A DNA stretch of 64,000 nt from Lineus longissimus (lineage: Eukaryota; Nemertea; Pilidiophora; Heteronemertea; Lineidae). The notes under the pieces are model-generated. The model made no database searches, was not told where the DNA came from, and was given only the letters and a program-made list of their open reading frames with translations. The translations under genes and the position numbers were made by a program. Of this stretch, positions 56,858 through 64,000 are shown piece after piece. Location of the stretch: assembly GCF_910592395.1 (NCBI RefSeq), contig NC_088316.1, positions 11,346,001-11,410,000 of the forward strand. Reading direction: 5' to 3'. Within the stretch, counting starts at the first letter, position 1. Every line of letters starts with the position of its first letter.

Positions 56858-57702
56858 ATCGGATTCAATCTTCAGGCAGTTCAGGCACTGATTGGCGGTG
56901 CAATCTCCCTCATCCATGGACCAAAATGAAACGGCCAGGGGCCATTGTGCTCAGCGTAAGAAAATATTTAATAAGTTGAGAATCAGATTGGACTGAAATG
57001 TGCTGTGTGATGTTATCTGACCTAGAGGGCCATGTATACCCTGTTTCAGGTTCATAGCTTCAGCCGTTAAGAAACATGTCAAAGTTATACTCTAACAGCC
57101 AATTTTCGTCATTTGACCTCTGTGACCTTGAAAAGAAGGTCAAATCAAAAAAATCGTATGACAAGTGATGCATCCTTGCTAGGCGTCCCTGCCAAAAAAC
57201 GTCACTAATAAGAGAGATATTGCACTTCCTACGTTTTCAGTTTTGGCCTCCTGGTGGCCAAGTCTATACTTAGATCAGGCCCAAATTTGGCGTCAAAGGT
57301 AAACTAATGTAGGGGGATTAATGGTTTCAAGTTCATCGCTTTAGCAGTTAAGAAAAGTGCGATAAAAATATACACACTGAAACGGCCAACGGGAAACGGG
57401 ACCTTGAAAACCAGCATGATACGTGATGTATCATTGCTAAGAGTACCTACCACAAAAGCTGGTGGCCAAGTTGAATTCTCGGACCGCAATTCAGTGTCAG
57501 GGTTCACATTACCTAGGGGAACACGTGTTTCGAGTTCATAGCCCCAGTGGTTAAGAAACGTGCAACAGGATACGACGACAGACAATGTGTTATTGTATAG
57601 AGCCAAAAAGCCAGATGCTAGATCTAAAATTGTACAAGTTTTTACAGTACATTTATAATATTGTACAGTCTGCAGTCTGCAGTCTGCATTTGTCACGTGA
57701 CC
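56858..57702. repeat. Copy of the DR3-bearing repeat, then right end of the 23.7 kb element
   Basis: GGCCAGGGGCCATTGTGCTCA (~56930) and TTGACCTCTGTGACCTTGA (~57113) are the words seen at 44925 and 45051-45661. The segment ends at the GCAGACT iterons (read on the minus strand) and GTCACGTGACC at 57702. Confidence 0.6.
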
Positions 57703-58178
57703 GACTATAAGCTATGGACAAGCAAGCGCGTCGATAGTTCTAGATCCATGCAAGTTTTCTCTTTTTTGGGTGAATGAATTAAAAAAATCATTTTTGTATC
57801 ATATTGCCATCTGTGCGTTCAAGACACTAACATTTTACTTTTGTTAGAAATTGCGAAAAGAAAAAAATATTTAGAAAGTTGTATTAGAGGTATTTTGGGG
57901 CATTAACATATTTTGCTTCAGTATAGCCTCGCCTTAATACTTCTACTCTGGATCAGTTTAGGTCTATATTGATGTTTAACCCTTTCAAGACTAAGCCCGT
58001 ATGACATAAGGACCGAATTTCTTACCCAAATAACGAAGTGGGTATGACATACGGGCTGTAAACAAAGCCCGTTTCTGGTCAAACCATTCGCAGCGCCAGC
58101 TGATAACAGTTGCTACAACTAAGGGGGAATCCCCGCCTGTACGTTAGTGTGTGCTGGGCAGACGATATCGAAACTAAA

Positions 58179-60235
58179 ATGGCGGGAAGGCGGCATACGT
58201 TCACGCTTGATCAGACTGTCAGTTTTGTCCTTGCGGACGCTGACAGCGATGATGAGGACATCGATTTGGGCCCTGATTTCGATGCACAAACTAAGAGGAG
58301 CAAGATAGTGATGAATATGATTCAGATGGCGCAGATAATGAGCCTGAGGATGCCGTAAGTGGGGAGTCCGATTTTGGCAGTGACGATGGTGGGGGTCAGG
58401 GTGGTGATAGTGAAGACCTGTCAGACTATGTCTCACTGACCCCATCTCCTGCTTCATCAATTCGTAGCGAATCCCGCAGCCCCTCGCCACCTGTCAGGGC
58501 CAGATCCCGTAGTCCAGTAGATAGAAATGCAAGGGCAGCTTCACCTCAAGTACGTGGTCGTGGTCGTGGGCGTGGTCGCGGACGTGGAAGGGGGCGGGGA
58601 CGTGGTCGTCCTCCTGTAGCGCAGAACCGGCAGCGTGCCCGTCAAAGACAACCTGATCCTGTGTGGAACTGGGAACATATCCAACAGCCTGCTGACTATA
58701 CACCCAAGGACATTCCTTACTCAGGCAATGAGAGAATCAAAGTCCGTATGGATGGCAAGAAACCAATTGATTATATGAACTTGTACTTCACTGATGAGTT
58801 TTTTGGACTGGTTGTGACAGAGACAAACAGGTATGCTCAGCAATATTACACAAAGCACAAGGTACGAATTGATGCTGGTGAAATCCCCTTTAACTGGACG
58901 GACACAGATATAAATGAAGTGAAAACTTTCATAGGCCTACTGATACTGATGGGGATAATTCACAAACCACAGATCCATATGTACTGGAGTACAGATGAAC
59001 TGTATGCCACCCCCATATTCAATGAATCAATGACAAGGGATCGATTCAAGGCGATCCTCAAATACTTGCATTTCAGTAACAATGCTTTGCATGATCCAGA
59101 TAGGGACAGGCTGTATAAGGTGCGCCCTCTGATGGACTTTGTAAAGGACAGATGCAAAAGGGTGTATGAACCAGGTGAAGACATTAGTATTGACGAATCT
59201 CTTCTCCTGTTCAAAGGAAGATTGCTTTTCAAGCAGTTTATCCGCACAAAGCGCTCACGTTTTGGTGTCAAGTTCTACGAAGTGTGCACTTCCTCAGGCA
59301 TTATGCTTGATTTTTTTATATATTGTGGTTCAGCCATAGAGGGTAACCCTGATCTGAGTGCTACAGAGCGCATTGTGGATACACTGATTGAACCCTTCCT
59401 CAACCACGGGCGTACACTGTTCATTGACAACTATTATACCTCCCCATTCTTGGTAGACTATCTCCTGGAAAGAGATACATATACTGTTGGCACTGTACAG
59501 ACAAAGCAGAAGCATTTCCCCAAAGATCTTGCAAGGCTCAACTTGCAAAAGGGTGAGTCTAGTTTTTATGCAGACAAGGACCGTCATGTCCTTGCATGCA
59601 AGTATCGTGCAAAAAAGGATAAGGCCAATAAAAAACAGAAAATTGTGCACTTGCTGTCTACAAAGCATACATCTACATCTGGTCCATCTGGGAAAAAGGA
59701 TAGAGACAACAATGACATTGTAAAGCCAACACTCATTCTGAATTATAATAAGAAAATGGGTGGGGTGGATGTCACAGATCAGCAACTGCATGGTATACAA
59801 ACAACCAGAAATACCTACAAATGGTCTACTAAGGTGGCCATTAGGCTCATGATGCTTTGTTCACTCAATGCCTCAAAACTCTACAAAATGGATGCCAATC
59901 CCAAAGCGTCTGATGGCACCTTCTTGGCATTTATTCATGACATCATTGCAGTCTATCTCACAGCAAGTCCAAAACTGAACAAGCAAAACTTGACTGTGAC
60001 AACTGTGCACCGCCTAACTGGTAGGCATTTTCCTGATTCATTGCCAATGACACCAAGTGGGAAAAGAAGGGCTACAAAGCAATGCAAGGTCTGTAGGGCA
60101 AAAGGTTTGAGGACCAATTCTGGCAAAGTCATTGAGACAGTATATGTGTGCAAAACTTGTCCAGAACACCCTGGTCTCCACATAGATAATCAGTGTTTTG
60201 AGGAATATCATACAAAGGAAGACTACAGTCAGTAG
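58179..60235 (+). pseudogene. piggyBac transposase with one N-terminal frameshift
   Basis: ATG 58179 (AAAATGG context) starts MAGRRHTFTLDQTVSFVL and an acidic stretch. Near 58303 one base is missing, and the rest is in another frame: acidic/Ser region, an Arg-Gly block (VRGRGRGRGRGR), then the DDE_Tnp_1_7 core from about 58661 to 60000. Catalytic aspartates are visible in ISIDESLLLFKGR, LFIDNYYTSPF and KMGGVDVTDQ. The end is a Cys/His-rich finger (CKVCRAKG...VCKTCPEHPGLH...CFEEYH). All core motifs are intact over 524 codons, so only the frameshift (real or a sequencing error) separates it from a full-length enzyme that cuts and pastes at TTAA. Confidence 0.92.
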
Positions 60236-60918
60236 ACTAAAGAGTGTATAGACAACTTCAGTCAGTGTTCTGTGTTAGATGAAAATTGTTTTGAATTTGA
60301 ATTTGTTGTTTCATGTACGAAAAGGTTGCTCTGCCGCCCCCCCTCGTTGCCCCCCCCCCCCCCGGTACACCCAGGGAGGGGTGGAAACATGAAAGAAGGC
60401 AATGTTTTCAAGCATGTACTTTTATTTCATTACAAATTACAAAAGTTTTTGAAGAAATAAAGTCTTATTCTCATTTTTTTACCCTAAAGGGTAACTCTGT
60501 GGACAAACGGGAAAACAGGCCTTCGCCGGCCTCTGAAAAACAGCCCACAAAAGATGAAAAATGTAATTATATTTCAGGAATACATTTTTTTTCTAAAGAA
60601 AACTACTAAATACACTATCTCTGTGATAGTGTACCATAGGCAATTATTTTTGTGGAAGTTCCAGCCCCAATTACCTGAAAAAAATGGGTTTTCTCTAGGC
60701 TGCGGCGGCCATATTGGATTCCATGACCCTGACACAAGGTCACAAGGTCAAGTATAATTGCATTTTTTTTGAAGGCCAGGATGTTTCCCCCAACATCCAA
60801 GTGGTCATTCTTTAGTATTTCAGCTCATCAAGTTGTAATTTGACCAAGTCTATGCCCCTTTAAAAACCCCTAAAAAGGCCTCAGTCACTGGGGTAAGTTG
60901 ACCCCAGTCTTGAAAGGG
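60236..60918. other. 3' non-coding part of piggyBac
   Basis: Contains a C12-type homopolymer (about 60351), AATAAAG at 60457 and CTGCGGCGGCCATATTGG (about 60700). No coding sequence. Confidence 0.45.
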
Positions 60919-60922
60919 TTAA

Positions 60923-61226
60923 TATAATGACTTCAATGAGTACATCTTAGCTATTAAATTTTACTTTGATTTAACTATCATGCACAAGTCAGTCTCAGCT
61001 GTCTTGGTCAGATTGTAGGTGGACCCTCATAAATGTCACTAATCTAAACTACCAAGTGTAACTGTTGATGTATTATAAATAACCTTTGCAGTTGATTACA
61101 AAACATTGCATACTATTATGTAGTAGTGAGCCAACTGCTGAAGACACATTGTATTTGTAGATAATAATATTCCTATTATGGACCACATCCTTAACTTCAT
61201 AACTTTAGCTCCAGGCAGTGCTGGCT
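60923..61226. other. Non-coding interval
   Basis: AT-rich sequence between piggyBac and the Harbinger-derived MITE. No coding frame, repeat or element end that I could support. Confidence 0.35.
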
Positions 61227-61229
61227 TAA

Positions 61230-61633
61230 TATGTCCGTTCCACATGGTCCAATTTAATTTGACCAAAAAAAGTTTGATGAAAAAAATCTTGTGTGGAATG
61301 CAAAATATGCATGACTGTCCAAATTTCAAAATTTCAAAAATGTTTACAGATAAAGCTCGTCCTATTTCTATCCTAGCCTAGGATTTGACAAAATATTCTA
61401 CAACAGTTCTGTCCGGAACAGAAAGTATTTGTATTTTTCGATCAACACATTGAATGCCTTGACCAGGGACATGTTATGAATACCCCCATCCTCATAGAAA
61501 CCATTTTGATACATTCGATCTGCATATTCAAAAATATTGATCAAATAAATCCATCTTGTGGAAAGAGTGTCTAATGCAAAAATATCACCAAATGATTAAA
61601 AATTTGGCAAGAATATTGGATTGTGTGGACATG
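61230..61633. mobile_element. 404-bp MITE derived from the 49304-52344 Harbinger family
   Basis: Flanked by TAA (61227-61229, 61634-61636). Ends read TATGTCCGTTCCACATGG and, inverted, CATGTCCACACAATCC. Interior words AATTTGACCAAAAAAAGTTTGA, TCGTCCTATTTCTATCC and TGACCAGGGACATGTTATG parallel the non-coding left part of the Harbinger element (49330-49560). No coding sequence. Confidence 0.75.
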
Positions 61634-61636
61634 TAA

Positions 61637-62662
61637 GCTATTGTTGACCCTTCAAATCAAGTTGAGTCATACTCTCACCTTAGGCTGACAATGATGTGCT
61701 TTTCCACACATTACAAGGGTTAAAACACAAAATTTGAATACAACACAACCTACATATCAAATGCATTGTACTATGGACATTGGTGCATTGTATAAAGTAG
61801 ACCACATATTGGATAAACATCCTCTGACATCAAAGAGGTCAAACTCTGTTTTGACTGGACTGATTGTAGCCAACTTAATAGGATTAAGTGTCAGTCCATG
61901 ATACCACCATGCAGAATCATGCAAATGGTGGCAAGGTGGGGGGTCAACAGATCTAGTTGTAATTTCTACCACAGACCTGTCCTAGGTTACTATGAAGGCT
62001 GGTGGATTGGTTTCGAAAATAACCCCACAGTTTTGGGGTACGGCTGTTAACCATTTCCTACTCATTTTCCTTTTAAAAAAACATGCATTATCCCTCAAAA
62101 TAGGCTAAGTCTTTTGTCAATTTTCGTGCATCAAACAGAATTATCACTAAACACCGCCTATTGAAATTGAAAGTACATGATCTGAACTACCTTTTCATGC
62201 CTTTTGTTTTGCCCCAGGTACATTTAATGACAGGTACAGTACGTCCCAAAAACAATGCAATCTCAAATTTCAGTAAAAAGGCAATTTTAACTCTCCTTTA
62301 GCTCCAACACTGCAGTTTTTTAGGTGATGCCACTTCCAGGTAAGGAAGTCAGAATGCTGTTTTTTAATTTGCAAAAGAAAAAAATCCGGCCGCCCTTACG
62401 GTTTTCCGGTGAGGGGGTCGAGTCGCGCCCTTCTCACTGGTGCCCATTTTTTGCCCATTCCCTCAGATAACTGACGAAATACACATGCTTTCCAAATAAA
62501 ATTACATTTTTAGATGTTAGTGAACCCCCCTCTCCCTTTGCCCCTCCCACACACTCCCTCAAACAACCTAGAGGCCTTTATTACCCCTGTGGAGGCTTAG
62601 CGGTCTAGGCGGAAACGAACACCAGCAACGACAACAACAACAACAGTTACAGTTACAATGCA
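61637..62662. other. Non-coding interval upstream of the last gene
   Basis: AT-rich. Nothing coding recognised; CAACAACAACAACAACAG near 62630 is a short trinucleotide run just ahead of the gene. Confidence 0.4.
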
Positions 62663-62704
62663 TTGTGTACATGCACGTGTACATTGTGTGATAGTCTATT
62701 GAAA

Positions 62705-63886
62705 ATGGAACCTGAAAAATCACAGTTGAAATGTGGATTTGCTGTCATATCCAAGGATATCGAGTGTGGTACTGACGCTTCATACCCCAATGACAAGAGT
62801 GTGATCCCCTTGAAACAATGTAAGAAGGACGTGCACTCCCATTTGATGCGTTGGATGTCCTCCAGGAAAGCCAGTCAAGTCAAAAGTGAATGGGAGCTCA
62901 TAGCACTTCTTGCTGGCGTGTTTGATATGAGTTCTCCAGTTCTGGACACCACAATATGCCCGAACCACCGATACAAGTTGAGTTTATCATGGAATCAGCA
63001 AAGGAGATGCCAGCACCCACTTCATCAACCCTCTAAAACAAGTCGGAAGCCCAGAAAAGATGGTGGTTCAGTTCATCGAGTGATGTCTCGGGAAATATAC
63101 ATCAAGTGGGGAGTTTTTGTCCCAGTTGGCTCAGGTAAGGGATCAGTCTCAAAATCACTGAAGTAGAAAAGAAGCAGTAGGCCTGTAATGATACCCACTC
63201 TGACTAAACCTAACTTTGGTGCAAAACCAACTGAGTGATAACGATTTACCACTTCACTTGTGTTCTTCCTAGAAAGTTGATTGGAGCCTTGGCTTTATGA
63301 TCAGGAAGTCCCAGTTATGATTCCCTGCCAGTGCCACTGGAGGTGATGCTTCACTGCCGTACAAAATCAGCATGGCCGGTCGCATTATCAAAACAAGTCT
63401 ATCATCATCATCATGTCCTCACACTATTATATTGCACATCATATTATCATTACCCCCATAATCTGGTGCCTTTTCAGCTCTGTGTAAAGGATGTGAGGCT
63501 AAACATCGAGTATCTGTGGCAAATGTAGAACCAGAAGTAGAACCAGCACCCATGGATACAGAGGTGAGTTGAATGAAAAAAAAGGGGAGAAGATTCAGGG
63601 CAAGCCAAAGTGCATATTGGTTAATTCTGCCTGCAGCAACTGACTTACATGTAAGAAGGTCACTGATGAGAGAGGAGGGACTAAGCTGAAAACCTTGATG
63701 CCATTCTGGCTCCCATCTCCTTGGCAATGAGGGATTCTAAGCTAAACCTGATTCTCCATCAATATCTTTTTTCAGTCTGCTGTTGCCTCTTCCTCTGTTC
63801 AACCAGCCGACGCCTTAGAAAACCCAGCAGACGGGACAGCAGGGCAATCTCTCAAGTCAGATATACATGTAAATGTAGGCCATGAG
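62705..63886 (+). CDS. 5' exons of a Cys/His-motif gene that leaves the window
   Basis: Exons 62705-63134 (donor GTAAGG), 63478-63563 (donor GTGAGT) and 63776-63886 (donor GTAAGT) join in phase. Met at 62705 (MEPEKSQLKCGF) is preferred; an upstream in-frame Met at 62663 is possible. Exon 1 ends with TTICPNHRYKLSLSW, RRCQHPLHQ and MSREIYIKWGVFVPVGS. Exon 2 starts ALCKGCEAKH. The spaced C-x2-H / C-x2-C-x3-H pairs suggest a zinc-binding module. As I recall, such modules begin multi-copy transposase-like proteins in marine invertebrates, but the rest lies outside the window. Exon 3 is Ser/Ala/Asp-rich. Confidence 0.6.
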
Positions 63887-64000
63887 GTAAGTGTTCAGTC
63901 ATCGCATGGTTAATGAAGTTTTTTACTGCAAGCATTTCGAGCTGATTTGACTAGACCACCAAGTACTATACAGGGTGGCCTGAAACTGAAAATTGGTTCG

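Larger units (their letters stand above)
34009..57702. mobile_element. Candidate 23.7 kb element bounded by 36-bp inverted repeats and a 9-bp duplication
   Basis: The left end (34009) and right end (57702) are exact inverted copies for 36 bp: GGTCACGTGACAAAT followed by tandem GCAGACT units (four left, three right). The 9 bp outside each end are identical and direct: GACTATAAG at 34000-34008 and 57703-57711. That is the structure of a single DNA transposon; a 9-bp duplication is seen in Mutator-like elements. Most of its length is later insertions (34917-35627, 36361-37287, 40220-42007, 44087-46115, 46116-56857), leaving about 7.6 kb of its own sequence. That remainder includes a kinase-family N-terminal exon at 38510 and an exon-like segment at 42851. 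The alternative is two unrelated solo ends, but the matching 9-bp flanks argue against it. Confidence 0.65.
57980..60918 (+). mobile_element. 2.9 kb piggyBac transposon
   Basis: Ends CCCTTTCAAGACT and its inverse AGTCTTGAAAGGG, flanked by TTAA (57976-57979 and 60919-60922), exactly as expected for piggyBac. It encloses one transposase gene. A run of C at about 60350-60362 and AATAAA at about 60457 follow the gene. Inserted just outside the 23.7 kb element. Confidence 0.95.

Noticed and set aside
34009-57702. Reading the 23.7 kb element as a Polinton/Maverick
   Set aside because: No DNA polymerase B, packaging ATPase, protease or capsid-like genes are present, and the duplication is 9 bp rather than 6 bp.
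1-64000. tRNA, rRNA or CRISPR features
   Set aside because: No cloverleaf, rRNA core or spacer-repeat array was recognised; the tandem repeats present have no unique spacers.

Overview
This 64 kb window looks like gene-poor, transposon-dense DNA from an animal nuclear genome. Introns follow GT-AG rules, base composition is fairly AT-rich, and there is no operon structure. The mix of elements (an IS3EU-type integrase-core transposon, Harbinger, Kolobok-like, piggyBac, Helitron, BEL/Pao, Ty3-type gag, an SGNH-hydrolase ORF) and frequent words such as TAGGCCTA and TACATGTA suggest a marine invertebrate, most likely a deuterostome such as an echinoderm, hemichordate or lancelet. The species cannot be fixed from sequence alone.

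Region 1 (1-8043): a sharply bounded 7.6 kb DNA transposon (461-8037). It has ~80 bp inverted ends and a perfect 6-bp target duplication (GATTAG). It encodes two convergent genes: a DD39E integrase-core transposase on the minus strand, and a multi-exon plus-strand protein that joins an unfamiliar N-terminal domain, an Ig-like segment and a protein kinase domain. Region 2 (8.2-13.4 kb): a truncated Harbinger transposase, an LTR-like piece, an SGNH-hydrolase ORF, a 958-bp tandem duplication and a spliced gene for a Ser/Thr/Pro-rich protein. Region 3 (13.8-20.4 kb): a nearly complete Helitron Rep-helicase with one nonsense codon, and a damaged Ty3-type gag/protease.

Region 4 (21.4-33.7 kb): two different multi-exon transposase-like genes. 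The second lies in a 6.2 kb element (27452-33666; 29-bp inverted ends, TTA duplication) that landed inside an exon of a small acidic-protein gene. Region 5 (34.0-57.7 kb): everything lies between a 36-bp inverted repeat flanked by a perfect 9-bp duplication (GACTATAAG), so this may be one 23.7 kb element. It has been filled by later insertions: two MITE-like elements, a 1.8 kb element carrying kinase exons, a 2.0 kb foldback-type element with nuclear-receptor-like motifs, and a BEL/Pao retrotransposon. The BEL/Pao copy itself holds a Kolobok-like insertion (TTAA) and an apparently intact Harbinger (TAA). Region 6 (57.9-64 kb): a near-complete piggyBac, a Harbinger-derived MITE, and the first exons of a Cys/His-motif gene that runs off the window.

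The most unusual observation is that three independently bounded elements (461-8037, 34009-57702, 40220-42007) all place 3-4 tandem copies of a different 7-bp unit directly inside their terminal motif, and all three contain protein-kinase-family coding sequence. I suggest they belong to a poorly described kind of kinase-carrying DNA transposon. This is inference and needs homology searches.
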